A DNA stretch of 64,000 nucleotides from Hormiphora californensis (lineage: Eukaryota; Ctenophora; Tentaculata; Cydippida; Pleurobrachiidae): NCBI GenBank assembly GCA_020137815.1, contig CM035361.1, positions 2,315,542-2,379,541 of the forward strand, in the 5' to 3' direction. Every line of letters starts with the position of its first letter. The first letter of the stretch is position 1. Shown here piece after piece: positions 1 through 12,302 of the stretch. The notes below the pieces were generated by a model. That model made no database searches and was not told the origin of the DNA. It saw nothing but the letters and a program-made list of their open reading frames with translations. Position numbers and translations under genes: made by a program.

Positions 1-56
1 AGCGCAAAGGTGTCCCCATCCCACCACTCCTAACTCCAGAACCAGATGAGCTATCT

Positions 57-1313
<1,257 letters not shown>

Positions 1314-4300
1314 GAGTTTTTAAGTGTGTTAAAGGTGAAAGATGAGCCGATTCTCCGAGCGTTGAGAAATATGCACGGAGACCAGGTATTTTTGAAGATG
1401 CTTGCCTTACACGCTGAATCTATGGAATTGTAAGTAAAGGGTATGGAATAGTAAAGCATTTAGCAAACCTCCTACTATCCTTTTAATTAACAATTTAAAA
1501 TTTCATGGGTGATGGGATCTTTAGAAAGAGGGTATCGAGCTCTCTTAAAGTTTTAATATTGAAGCACGACTACCATCTTCGGTTGAACCCCTCTCAGCCC
1601 ATTTGAGCTGCTGTTTGTGCAAATGTTGCTTAATGACGACTAGAAAGCCCGTTGACCCAAATCCTCACACCCCAGGAGCAACCCAATTACCCACTATGTA
1701 GGGGCTATGGCACCTCCTTAGCAAACCCCTTCTATTTGCACGTGTGGAAAGGCCATTACACTCCTGAATCATGAATTAAGGATACAATTACACACATGTG
1801 CTGCAGTGGCCCTCTGTTCCCCTCAATAACCACTGTCCACTGTCCTCTAAACCTCTAAAATACATCTCAGGGATTTCAGCAGTAAAATTCCGACTAATGT
1901 CATTGACTCTTTGGAAGCAAAAATGGTCAATGACTTGAAGAGGGTTTCAACAGGAAAACCGAAAGAAGAGATGAAAGTGCTTTGTAAGATCTGCAACCAG
2001 ATAGCAGAAATCATGAAGGTACTTTTTGATCACAAAACAGGGGAATTACCCGCTTTCCCTTCATCACCCTACCTGTCTCCCTCGTTTTTGTCTCTTCCTC
2101 TTCTCCTCATTCCTTATCCTCCTCTTTTTTCTCTTCCTCTCTTTTCTTTTCTATCTTTCTCCTCTCTCTTTCTCTGTCCAAGAAGTTACGAGTTAGCGGG
2201 GGGGGTTTCTGAAGGGACCCTTAAATTTTAAGGACCCTTTTTTGTATCAACATTACATTTTTGCAGAAGGGCAAGAGTGGGGCCGGCCCGGGGCCCGGGG
2301 TTTACGGCTTTTTTTGGAAAAAAAAAAATGTGAAAAAAAGATTTTTTAAAATCACCGGGTTTCCAAAAAAAGGGTGGAAATTTAAATTTAAAATTTTCCC
2401 CTGCCATTTTAAAAAAATTTCGTGAACATTTCCACTCTCTCTCTCTCTCTTTTCTCTTTCTCCCCTCTGCACCCGATTACCTTTTTACTTTCCGTAAAAT
2501 TTTTCGTACCTTGACTCGTTTACTTTGATCAGAAATCGTTCCAAACCGGGTTTCCAAAAACCCCCCAGTTCCTTTAGAGAGACGACGAAAGGTTTTGGTT
2601 TTTGATTTTTATTGTTCGGGTAACCCCCTCTAACCCCCCCGGTTAATCCCTTTAAAAATTTTTCTTTCTCCTCCCTTTTTTCATTCTTTCGCTTCCCTCT
2701 CTCTTTTTCTTTTTCTTTCTCTATTCCTTCTCTTCTCTGGTTTTGTTTGTTTAAGAACCTGGGTACGGGGTTTTTTCCCCCTCATCTTAGTTTTTATAAG
2801 GATGTGCATGCAAAAATGGTTTGATACGGTATTGGGCCCCCAAAGAAACCGGTTTGGCCGTCCTTTGTTCCCCTACCCCCCCCGCTCGAGCTGTTCTGGG
2901 GATTTTATTCTATATCTAATTATCTCTTTATCCTACAGGGGGTTACCTTTCCGGGGGGAAAAAGGAAACCCCGCGAAACATCGGCCCCGAAAAATTCCCT
3001 GATTTTAAAAAGGGTAAATCAGGCCCAAAAAATTTTTTTCCCCCCCAAAATTAATCGGTTTGGAAAATAATGTGGGCCACCCCGCCTTACCCTATTTTTT
3101 CCTGCCCCGGGGATTCTCCCCGGTTTATATTTTTGAATCACGACGCCGTCCTAAAAAAAAACATTCAGGGTTTTTAAATAGCCGATCGTGGAAGTTAAAA
3201 AAAATTTTCCTTGTCCACCGTTTCACAACCCGAACCCAAAAGGCTCCAAAGGCCTTTTAAGGGGGGGGGTTGGGGGGGAGTTGGTAAAAAAAGCGGGGGG
3301 GGGGGAAAAGGGGAAAAAGGATGTTTAGGGGAAAGAGTATTCAATAAGGGGGGGCCGGGGAGCAGTCAGGAGTATTTAGAAAGGGTTCGATAGGGGGGGG
3401 GGGGAGTCAGTAGGGGGGGAGGGAAAGGGTTTGGGGGCTTTTGCCCGGGCTTCCCAGTGAATAAATAAGGGAATAATAGTAATGTGGGGGCCGGGAAATT
3501 TAAGAAATAAGGGGGAATATTACACCCCCCCCCCCTAAAAATGAACCCCGACAGGGAATTTGGGAAATTTTTGATTCCCCTCCCCAAAGGGCCTGGTGGG
3601 TTTTCTCCCCAATTAATTTAAATAGGGACCCTACCTTTTTCATGTCGTTACCCCCAAATTTTATTTTTGAGCCAAAAAGGGAAACGGGAAGCTTTTCCCA
3701 AAACTTGCTGGGAAAAAATTAATCGACCGGGTGAGTAAAAAAGGGGGGGGGGGGGGGGGGGGGGGGGGCTGGGGGGGGGGGGGGGGGTGGGGGGGGTACT
3801 GGTAGTGTGAAAAAAGGCCGCAACAGTTTTCGGGATTGCGGGTGCCAACTATTTGTTAACTGCACACAATTCAGATCACACAATTCAGATCACACGACAC
3901 ACGGGTCAGATCACCTCACAGTTAAGCTCACATCATGGTCAGAACAGCTCACAAAGGGTAAATCGGGGGTATTGGAATTATATTCGATAATTGGCAACTC
4001 CCTCTTCTCTCACATGTTCAGAAAAACTACCACGTGACTATTTTATGCCAGAAACAGCCTTGCTTCTAAATAGCTACTAGGTGACAAGGACTGGACTCAT
4101 CATTAGCATAGCCTAACGAAAGTATGACTGACGGTCCAACTAAACTGTGACAGCACTCAAATAATCAACTCCCATCACTGCGGAGGTTACCAAAGGAAGC
4201 AAGGGAAGTATTCACCAAAGCGACCATATGCGCGTTCTCTCGCTCTATAGATCGCTCTCTCCGCTAAGAGAGAGGAGAGAGAGAGAGAGATAGAGAGAGA

Positions 4301-4337
4301 AGAGAGATGAGAGAGAGAGAGAGAAGAAGAGAAGAGA

Positions 4338-4395
<58 letters not shown>

Positions 4396-4724
4396 ACTTC
4401 TCTTATGTTTTCTTTCTTTTCGTATAACATAATATCGTCTTTCTACCATTCAGAAAAGGCGAAAGCTTGTAAAGAGGTCGAGACTTTCGTGGCGACAGTG
4501 ATGACCCTAGTTAGAGCGAAGGCAAAGAGAGAGGGAAAATCCCTAGACGAGGTGTGTTACGAGAAGATTGGGGAAACAATGGAAATATTTAATGAGATGT
4601 TCCAGCACAAAAGAGAGGTTTGTTGATTTTGTAGTTGTTTTTCAAAAGTTTAAGGGAATCAATTTGTTTTGTTGTCAGTGTCACACATGCTTTGTAAGAA
4701 TAGGGGCCAAGTTCTCATTTTCTT

Positions 4725-4816
<92 letters not shown>

Positions 4817-4955
4817 TCTATCTCTCATCTTTCCTAACTTTTTTACCATCTTTCAGCGACAGCGGTTGAGGGAGCTAGAAGTGGAAGAGGAAGAGACGAG
4901 GGAGGAGGAGATCTCTCGATTGGAAGCCAGAATAGCCTTCTTGAAGGGAAACTGA
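1314..4955 (+). CDS. 3' exons of an unrecognised helical/coiled-coil protein gene
   Basis: I do not recognise the family. Four exons with canonical splice sites are visible: 1314-1429, 1883-2018, 4454-4617 and 4857-4955, the last ending in TGA. The first two join in phase (E-F-L-S-V ... E-S-M-E/F-K-I-P) and the last two join in phase 0. The second and third do not match in phase: exon 3 needs one base left over and exon 2 leaves none. At least one exon is therefore missing from the homopolymer-rich stretch between them. The protein is rich in K, E and leucine/methionine; the final exon (R-Q-R-L-R-E-L-E-V-E-E-E-E-T) has heptad-like spacing typical of a coiled coil and ends in L-K-G-N. No signal peptide or membrane segment is seen in this part. 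The 5' end lies outside the window or in unreadable sequence. An alternative last exon follows at 5287. Confidence 0.6.
1625..1800. mobile_element. Short dispersed element, copy with CACGTG box
   Basis: This stretch resembles the units at 9000-9640 and 47395-47700. All contain the segment AGAAAGCCCGTTGACCC, a 'tgtaggggctat..cacctcctt' core and a terminal 'tttgcacgtgtgga' box. It lies in the intron between exons 1314-1429 and 1883-2018. The class is unknown. Confidence 0.6.
2190..3800. other. Homopolymer-rich, probably unreliable sequence
   Basis: Almost every base is part of a doublet or longer run, with long G, C, A and T homopolymers (for example the G runs at 3745-3796) and no repeat period. 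This texture differs from everything around it except 35030-35500. It looks like an unpolished low-quality read or consensus failure, not biological sequence. A phase break between the flanking exons supports loss of real sequence here. Confidence 0.65.
4268..4395. repeat. GA tract followed by CT tract (potential hairpin)
   Basis: About 65 bases of (GA)n with small interruptions are followed after 'gatct' by about 55 bases of (CT)n, so the two halves can pair as one imperfect hairpin. It lies just upstream of the exon at 4454. Confidence 0.85.
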
Positions 4956-5164
4956 GTTGGCAATTGGCATGGTTGCTGTTGTAGTGTTTTTTGGCTTTGC
5001 TATAGAGACTAGAGGAGGGAGTGCGCCGTGTCAGCAGCAGAATATGAAACTTGCTTTTACGAGACTGATTTCAGTCGCAAAATCTTCAAAAGTTTAAGGG
5101 AATCAATTTGTTTTGTTGTCAGTGTCACACATGCTTTGTAAGAATAGTGGCCAAGTTCTCATTT

Positions 5165-5216
<52 letters not shown>

Positions 5217-5435
5217 TCTCTTTCTCTCTCTCTCTCTCTCTCCCTCTCTATCTCTCATCTTTCCTAACTTTTTTACCATCTTTCAGCGACAGCGGTTGAG
5301 GGAGCTAGAAGCGGAAGAGGAAGAGACGAGGGAGGAAGAGATCTCTCGATTGGAAGCCAGAATAGCCTTCTTGAAGGGAAACTGAGTTGGCATGGTTGCT
5401 GTTGTAGTGTTTTTTTTGGCTTTGCTATAGAGACT
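4640..5435 (+). repeat. Tandem duplication of the last exon with its intron
   Basis: 4640-5010 and 5088-5435 are direct copies covering the intron, its CT tract (4729-4815 and about 5170-5245), the acceptor and the terminal exon. They differ mainly in CT tract length and a few substitutions. Between them is a 70-base spacer (5011-5087) that recurs at 7639-7706. Confidence 0.9.
5287..5385 (+). CDS. Duplicate terminal exon of the coiled-coil gene
   Basis: This is a second copy of exon 4857-4955 with the same acceptor, length and stop. It differs by one amino acid (V to A near residue 9), with the other differences silent. Either copy can be spliced to the exon ending at 4617 in phase 0. Nothing shows which one is used, and retention of the frame suggests the copy is recent or still used. 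Confidence 0.6.
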   Translation, partial: RQRLRELEAEEEETREEEISRLEARIAFLKGN

Positions 5436-5867
5436 AGAGTGTCCCAGGCCCGAGTAGCGGCGCCGGGGTTGTACAAGAAGAGACAAGGTCATGAGAGTAG
5501 CTAGGTAACCATTGCTTGTAAGACAGCCGTCATGCGGCAATAGACTGGACATGAGAGTCAGTGCGTTCTCTCCTATCCCGTGAAGTGGCGGTTTACTAGA
5601 GTCAGTGTTTACATATTATACATATATTTGATTTGTTTTCTATGAATTCAGAATTGACATACTCCTTCTGGAGAATGGCTATAAGGAGGTGGTTGCAGGC
5701 AGGAGCTTGGAACGTGAGCACGTTGCGAGCCCTTATCGGCACTCGGCCGGGTTCGGGGCTGGCGTACCCTTGATTGCCTGCCTCAATTACCAATCTATAG
5801 TCTAACATATATGGTTGTTATCCAGGATGCGTCTCTAAATTGGTATTCACTCGCTGTAGTCACACGC
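5436..5867. other. No supported feature
   Basis: Non-repetitive sequence between the duplicated exon and the minisatellite. I see no splice-consistent coding exon or inverted repeat here. Confidence 0.4.
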
Positions 5868-6810
5868 TCATGTATCGTGTATTGTATCGTGTATTGTACA
5901 CTGTCTTGTATCGTGTATTGTACACTGTCTTGTATCGTGTATTGTACACTGTCTTGTATCGTGTATTGTACACTGTCTTGTATCGTGTATTGTACACTGT
6001 ATTGTATCGTGTATTGTACACTGTCTTGTATCGTGTATTGTACACTGTATTGTATCGTGTATTGTATCGTGTATATTGTATCGTGTATTGTACACTGTAT
6101 TGTATCGTGTATTGTATCGTGTATATTGTATCGTGTATTGTACACTGTATTGTATTGTGTATTATATCGTGTATTGTATCGTGTATTGTACACTGTCTTG
6201 TATCGTGTATTGTACACTGTCTTGTATCGTGTATTGTACACTGTCTTGTATCGTGTATTGTATCGTGTATATTGTATCGTGTATTGTACTCTGTATTGTA
6301 TCGTGTATTGTATCGTGTATATTGTATCGTGTATTGTACACTGTCTTGTATCGTGTATTGTATCGTGTATTGTACACTGTCTTGTATCGTGTATTGTACA
6401 CTGTCTTGTATCGTGTATTGTACACTGTCTTGTATCGTGTATTGTATCGTGTATATTGTATCGTGTATTGTACTCTGTATTGTATCGTGTATTGTATCGT
6501 GTATATTGTATCGTGTATTGTACACTGTATTGTATTGTGTATTATATCGTGTATATTGTATCGTGTGTTGTACACTGTCTTGTATTGTGTATTATATCGT
6601 GTATATTGTATCGTGTGTTGTACACTGTATTGTATCGTGTATTGTATCGTGTATATTGTATCGTGTATTGTATCGTGTATTGTATCGTGTATTGTATCGT
6701 GTATTGTACACTGTCTTGTATCGTGTATTGTACACTGTATTGTATCGTGTATTGTGTATCGTGTATTGTACACTGTATGGTGTATTGTACACCGCCTTGT
6801 ATGGTGTATT
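5868..6810. repeat. Minisatellite built from TGTATCGTGTATTGTAC-type units
   Basis: About 940 bases are made of two interleaved short words, TGTATCGTGTAT and TGTACACTGTCT, arranged in blocks of about 24 bases and longer higher-order blocks. Several frames on both strands are open for 200-370 codons because the unit lacks stop codons. The resulting proteins are only repeats of C-I-V-Y or Y-N-T-R-type words and are not credible genes. Confidence 0.95.
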
Positions 6811-7202
6811 TGTACAAAGTGTATACACTTAAAAGGCACACTTTGATGGTTTGGAAAACAATAATAAATATCTCACAACTCTTTCAGCAATCAAAACACT
6901 CACATTCCACAGATCTAGACATATAACACGGTAGAACACATTCGTTTTCGATTGTTTGTTAATGAATGGTATTGGATGTTTGACCTCAAATCACCGAACA
7001 GGTCTCGCATGTATCGTGTACACAATCCAATAGTCTGGTTCACCCCACAGATTCTTGCTTCAGGTGGCTATACGGAGTATATGACGAAAACGGTATATTG
7101 TTCCAGCCTCCTGAAACAGATACATGGATATGAAACAGGTATTTTTTGTCGGGGGTGTTAAAGCTTATAAATACAACTTGCAGATTGTGTAGTGTACAGT
7201 GT
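6811..7202. other. No supported feature
   Basis: Single-copy-looking AT-rich sequence between the minisatellite and the foldback element at 7203. No splice-consistent exon was found. Confidence 0.4.
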
Positions 7203-7613
7203 ACGTAAAACATAACCAGGCGCCAAACGTGTGACCAAAATCAATATACAGTGTACAGTGTTGCTAAGTTTAAATTTTTGAATACTCAGTTTTAAAGTCT
7301 TGCTAAGTCGGAATGAATCGCTATGCATATTTCCTGTTATCCATTGGGTAATTATCTACAGATATCCTGAGTTTCAGCCCAAACGGTTGAGCCACTAAGA
7401 ATCGCAAGCCACTTTTGTGACCCTTGATTTTAGTGAAACATCGGGAAAAATTTCAAATTTTAAAATTTCAAAACACGGAAATTAGTTCATAGAACATCCC
7501 AATACATGTGCAAGACTTTCAAATTGAGTATTCAAAAATTTCAACTTGTACACTGTATATTGTACACTATATTGATTTTGGTCACACGTTTGGCGCCTGG
7601 TTATGTTTTACGT
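7203..7613. mobile_element. Foldback/MITE-like element
   Basis: Arms of about 100 bases at 7203-7305 and 7510-7613 are inverted copies. The outer ends read ACGTAAAACATAACCAGG and its complement, and inner parts of the arms also pair. The 200-base interior shows no coding potential. This looks like a non-autonomous inverted-repeat transposon. Confidence 0.75.
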
Positions 7614-7638
7614 TGCGCGCGAGTGCGTTTTTCCTAAG

Positions 7639-7706
7639 GGAGTGCGCCGTGTCAGCAGCAGAATATGAAACTGGCTTTTACGAGACTGATTTCAGTCGCA
7701 AATCTC
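7639..7706. repeat. 70-base segment shared with a duplication junction
   Basis: Nearly identical to 5019-5087 (common core GTGTCAGCAGCAGAATATGA). Here it abuts the left breakpoint of the large inverted duplication at 7715/7716. At the other site it separates the two copies of a tandem exon duplication. Confidence 0.85.
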
Positions 7707-7715
7707 TAACTGGAG

Positions 7716-10700
7716 CCTTATCGAAATTTCTATAATTAATTTGTTCATTATAGCCAAGATGATCCTGTAGTGGATCGAAATCTTCACTTGTGGTAAACGG
7801 AGCCCTGAAAATAGTATCTGTGAAGATGATATCTTAAAATTATAGTATGAAATGCAATATTGCTCAACTACTATTTAATGAGCAATGTTCACATCTACCA
7901 TGTAAACTAAAACTGTAAAATAATTTGTTATGTTCTAACCCTCCCTTTACATTTGTAAAGGTGCGGGGCGGCTGAAACACAGTCTAGCCAGGCAAAAAAT
8001 ACTCACGTCACCGTTTGAAAGAGGTCAGGGTAACTAGTTGAATAATATTGCGGTTGTGGCACATAGTACGCCTCTATATCACTCCACGCGTCCTGCAACA
8101 AGGAAAAAATAATGCCGTAAATAAAAGTGATTTTAGCGACTAAATGGGGAAAGAGATTAACCCGACGACGACCCTACACTGTAGGGTCGTCGTAGGGTTA
8201 ATCTCTTTCCCCATTTAATCCCTACAGGTTTGATTAACACTCGTTTTCTTCAAACGAATAAGAAAGAAAGCACTTTGTGGGCTTGTACTCTGTGACTAAT
8301 ACTCGTGTGCCGTTTAGTAAACGCCGCTTAATATCGAAGACCGGTTTGTTGTGTTTACTTTTTTTACTCATTATATTTTAATAGGGTGGAGCAAGCTGCA
8401 TGAAATCGATGACTAACCTCTAGAGTAACTGTATCGTACACACTTTCTCCAAGCATGTTCATCTCAAGATGACGTCCAATCTTTAACTGCAGGAAGGCCA
8501 ATGTATCATTATATGTATCATTCAGCAGCTTCATCTCCAGGTAGTGGTTCTCCTCCAATTCTTCCTGAGAATAATTTAAATGAAAGCCCTATCCCTGATC
8601 GTTATTGTTCAACTAGTTACTAATTACAAGTAGTTACTTATTATAAGTAGTTACTAATTACAACTATAGTTACTAATTACAACTAGTTTCTAGATACAAC
8701 TAGTCACATAATTACAAGTAGTTACTTATTACAACTAGTTACTATTTACAAGTTTTTACTAATTAAAAGTAATTAATAATTACAAGTAGTTGCCGTGTTT
8801 TCGTGGCCACTGCCTCCTCAATCATGTCTTGTGCCTCTTTACTTTTAAGGTACTCTGCCGCAGCTATCTGCACGTCCACTATATTGAAATGATATTATAT
8901 TATATTATATTATTAATATCACGATGAGCAATTAATGAACTAATCACTCTCTCCTATAAATTAGTTTAAGTATAACTAATCCTTAATTACAAAGTAGAAA
9001 TGAGTGGCATCGATGAGTGCGATGTCCTATCCACACGTGCAAATAGAGGGGGTTGTCAAGGAGGTGCAATAGCCCCTACGCAGCGGATGATTGAAAGCTG
9101 CACGTGCGGGTTGGTGCAGCGGGTGAGGACTGAGGGGGTGCTCCTGGGTGAGGGAGAGTGTGGGGATTCGCTGGTCAATGGGTGCTCTACTTCAACGGGC
9201 TTTCTAATTTCTAGTCTCTAGGAGACAAGGAGGTGCCATAACCCCTACGCAGCGGGTGATTGAAAGCTGCACGTGCGGGTTGGTGCAGCGGGTTAAAGGG
9301 GTGCTCCTGGGTGAGGGAGAGTGTGGGGATTCGGGTCAACGGGTGCTCTACTTCAACGGGCTTTCTAGTCTATATTATAAAGTAGAAATTAGTGGCGTGA
9401 TGAGTGCGATGTCCTATCCACACGTGGGGGGTTGCCAAGGAGGTACAATAGCCCCTACGCAGCGGATGATTGAAGGTTGCACGTGCGGGGTGGTGCAGCG
9501 GGTGAGGAGCACCCCCTCAGTCCTCACTGAGGACTGAGGGGGTGCTCCTGGGTGTGGGAGAGTGTGGGAATTCGCGGGTCAACGGGTGCTCATGCTCTAC
9601 TTCAACGGACTTTCTAATTTCTAGTCTCTATATTATAATTTGGAAATGCCGCTATAGCAACCGTTTGTGCACGTGCAAATTGAAGATTGTTGTTACGGGC
9701 GGGTTGGTTGATACTGCACGTGCTCCTGGACAAGGGGAGTGGGCATTTCTAGTAATAATTACATTGGTATTGTTCACTATCCAAGTACTCCTGGATTATT
9801 GCATCTTCGTCCAGCTCAGATTGTATCATTTTCTTGTAAGCCTTTGAGTCGTGCAGTTCCGTGATTATTTCATCCTGTATAGACACAACTCATGATAAAT
9901 CTGTGCGTAGTACTAGCATATATTACTACTTAACGAAGGTAACATAATTTGTTTGTTAGTTTGAACTATACTTACCCTGAATCCATACTGCGATTCATCA
10001 AGAAGATAAACTTTCTTTTGAACGCACTTCTTTAACTTTTTCTCCTCCTTCTTACACTTTTTCTCCTCACTTTTAGACAAACCATTCTCATTTTCTTCCT
10101 CATTTTCCTCTTTATTTTTTTTCTTTTTTCCTGCCTCTAAAACGTTTGGGAGTTTTTAGAAAAATCTTATGTAAAACGATTTTTTTCGAAATTGTATGTA
10201 CATATTAATTAAGTCCAAAAACCAATTAAATAAATTAGTTTGGATGCCCGGGCCCATGTGGTGTCACGGGGGTAACACCTTTAGGCTACTGCCGTAATTA
10301 ACGGCATATCGCATTAATTGTTAATTGTTATCCTTCAATCTGTCTATCTCTATCTATCTCTCTCAGTCTCTCTCACTCTCTCTCACACACTATTTCTCTC
10401 TCTCTCTCTTTCCCTCTCACTGTTTCTTTCACTATATCTCTCTTTTTTTCTCTTTCCTCTTATTTATCTCTTCGTCTTTCTTGATTATATCGCACTCTTT
10501 CTATCCTAATTTCCTTTGCCTTTATCTCTCCCGATATCCATCATTTATGACAGTAGCCTAAAGGTGTTACCCCCGTGACACCACATGGGCCCGGGCATCC
10601 AAACTAATTTATTTAATTGGTTTTTGGACTTAATTTCTGTTCTTTTTGGTGTAAAATAGAAAAAGCTATTTTTTCTGATTTCTGCATATTTTCGAATTTG

Positions 10701-12034
10701 AATAATTCATAAATATACGAATAACGACTAAACGGTGAGAGATACGACTTTTTGTCAGGGGAACGACCCCCCATAAATCGACTATTTTGCGCCGGAATAT
10801 GTCCATGAAAACGTTCTAGGACCAGCCGAAGTGGAAATATTAAGAAAATGCATTAAATCATGAACCGGTGCATAAATATGCAAATAACGGCTTAACGGTG
10901 CGAGATAGAGATTTTTGTCCCGAGTAAGACCCCCCATAAATCGACTATTTTGCGTCGAAATATGTCTATGAAAACGTTCTAAGACCAGCCGAACTGGAAA
11001 TATTTAGAATATGCATAAAATCATGAATCGGTGCATAAATATGCAAATAACGGCTAAACGGTGCGAGATACGACTTTTTGTCCGGGGGACGACCCCCCAT
11101 AAATCGACTATTTTACGTCGAAATATGTCCATGAAAACGTTCTAGGACCAGCTGAAGTGAAAATATTGAAAATATGCATAAAATCGTGAATAGGTGCATA
11201 AATATGCAAATAACGGCTTAACGGTGCGAGATAGAGATTTTTGTCCCGAGTAAGACCCCCCATAAATCGACCATTCCGCGTCGACTAAGACCGGTTTCAA
11301 GTCTTTATGACCTTCGAGTCGTGTCATATCGCAACCATGGTTAAAATGAATATTTAATGAGTAATTCATGAATAATTAATGAACTATGGCGATTTCGAAG
11401 TTCTCACAAAGCTATTACCGAGCACAATGATGTAAGGAACCACTGTTCCAAACGGCAAGTCTCTACTATTTGTGGTTTAGGAGAACACTTAAAGATAAAA
11501 AAGCGTCCTCCCCCCCCTCCCCCTCCCCCTCCCCCTCCCCTCCTTTACATTTTTGCATTTTGGGACCCCTCTGGCAAATTTTCACCTTACATCCGATCGT
11601 TCTGAAAATTTGCATGCCTCTTCTCCTATATGAGGGCACTCAGAGTACAAAATTTCAGCTCTCTACTTCATCTGAAACATGCTTTTTTAAAGCATCAAAA
11701 ACCTCGAAATCTGCAATGGCATATAGTAGCACTGGCAGTTTCACGCGCTTGTGTGTAGAAGTGTTGCTTGTGCTCTCTCTTTTGTTTTTTGAGTTAGAGG
11801 GTATTTCTAAGGTGGGGGCTCTGCCCCCACACCCCCGTTTGTGGTGGGGGCTGTGCCCCCACACCCCCCTTTTGGGCCCGGGGCACTTGCCAGTGCTATG
11901 ATATGTTGAGCTCGCAAATAAGCAATTCTAATAGAGTACAATTAATTTAAAAAATTAATATTTTAGCTCGAGAAGTTACCTGTTAGCAGAATAATGGAAC
12001 AGCTTAAAACCATGATTACAAGAAATAGCCGCAT
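7716..12034 (-). CDS. Secreted acidic/lysine-rich protein, C-terminally truncated copy
   Basis: This is the inverted copy of the gene at 46438-55251. Exons are 12034-11980 (ATG, signal peptide), 10136-9976, 9874-9763, 8878-8784, 8564-8418, 8092-8007 and 7804-7716. All seven keep the same lengths, phases and splice sites as the other copy and remain open. Amino-acid changes are few: T to M in the signal peptide, E to K, T to A and Q to R in exon 4, and M to L in exon 5. The copy stops at the duplication breakpoint, one base short of the end of exon 7, so it lacks the donor and both C-terminal QNGK-type modules. Read-through into the flank would add about a dozen residues and a stop. Intron 1 has been enlarged by a foldback element and a satellite. 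It may be a young pseudogene or a shortened paralog. Confidence 0.7.
8141..8219. repeat. Hairpin created by a local inverted copy
   Basis: About 36 bases ending in GGGTTAATCTCTTTCCCC pair with an immediately adjacent reverse copy. The matching site in the other arm (near 51371-51412) has only one of the two halves, so the snap-back arose after the large duplication or was lost there. Confidence 0.85.
8610..8783. repeat. Minisatellite next to a splice donor (TAGTTACTAATTACAAG units)
   Basis: Repeats of about 15-17 bases continue from the donor of secreted-gene exon 4. On the - strand each unit contains CTACTTGTAATTAG, which is the exon end plus donor (CTACTT/GTAATTAG). The other arm has the same array at 47908-48172. 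Confidence 0.85.
9000..9640. repeat. Three tandem copies of a ~190-base dispersed element
   Basis: Copies begin near 9000, 9225 and 9385 and share 'gcccctacgcagcgg', a 'gcacgtgcggg' box, 'gggtgctcctgggtg' and a terminal 'tctagtctatattataa'-like end. A related array is at 47395-47700 and a diverged single copy at 1625-1800. They sit in an intron of the secreted gene. Confidence 0.8.
10205..10633. mobile_element. Foldback element with CT-rich core
   Basis: Arms of about 90 bases (10205-10296 and 10547-10633) are near-perfect inverted copies, with inner ends reading GGTGTTACCCCCGTGACACC on one side. The 250-base core is mostly CT tract. It is absent from the matching intron of the other arm, so it inserted after the duplication or was lost there. 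Confidence 0.85.
10690..11290. repeat. Satellite of about 162-base period, roughly four copies
   Basis: The phrase 'cataaatatgcaaataacgg' recurs near 10710, 10872, 11034 and 11196, each followed by 'acggtgcgagata', 'gaccccccataaatcgac' and 'atgtccatgaaaacgttct'. It lies in intron 1 of the left secreted-gene copy and is not present in the right copy. Confidence 0.9.
11300..11979. other. Intron sequence with C-rich short repeats
   Basis: Contains a CCCCCT hexamer run (about 11509-11545) and two copies of a GGTGGGGGCTCTGCCCCCAC-type hairpin block (about 11811-11872). No coding exon is supported; the 143-codon open frame here has no splice or homology support. Confidence 0.5.
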
Positions 12035-12212
12035 GTTTAGCATTGACACTTACTGTCAAATCTATATATATAGCTCACAAATGGAATTACAAAGGGATCA
12101 AATAGTACGAGATCTGCTGATGAGTAACCCTTACAAAACAGATTTGAGAGCTCTATTACCTCAATTTTCTCTTTGAGTGCTTTTAACGTGCAGAACTAGA
12201 ATTGCTCACCGT

Positions 12213-12228
12213 GGTTACCATGGTTACC
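12213..12228. promoter_or_regulatory. Degenerate X-box-like palindrome
   Basis: GGTTACCATGGTTACC lies between the secreted-gene ATG and the CNBD2-like exon. The matching site in the other arm (46249-46262) is a perfect palindrome. RFX-type X-boxes have the form GTNRCC..RGYAAC; this copy has lost symmetry. Confidence 0.35.
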
Positions 12229-12302
12229 AATCGTTACATGCCTCACAATCACAATAAACGAATTGGTAAAGTAACTACTGAAATAATGGATTCATTTTCC
12301 AG

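Noticed and set aside
5811-6926. Open frames of 200-371 codons on both strands
   Set aside because: Stop-free minisatellite units; proteins are only short-word repeats.
11994-12176. 60-codon + strand frame starting M-E-Q-L-K-T-M
   Set aside because: It lies antisense to the signal-peptide exon and 5' region of the left secreted-gene copy; the - strand exon has splice sites and a matching copy at 46438.
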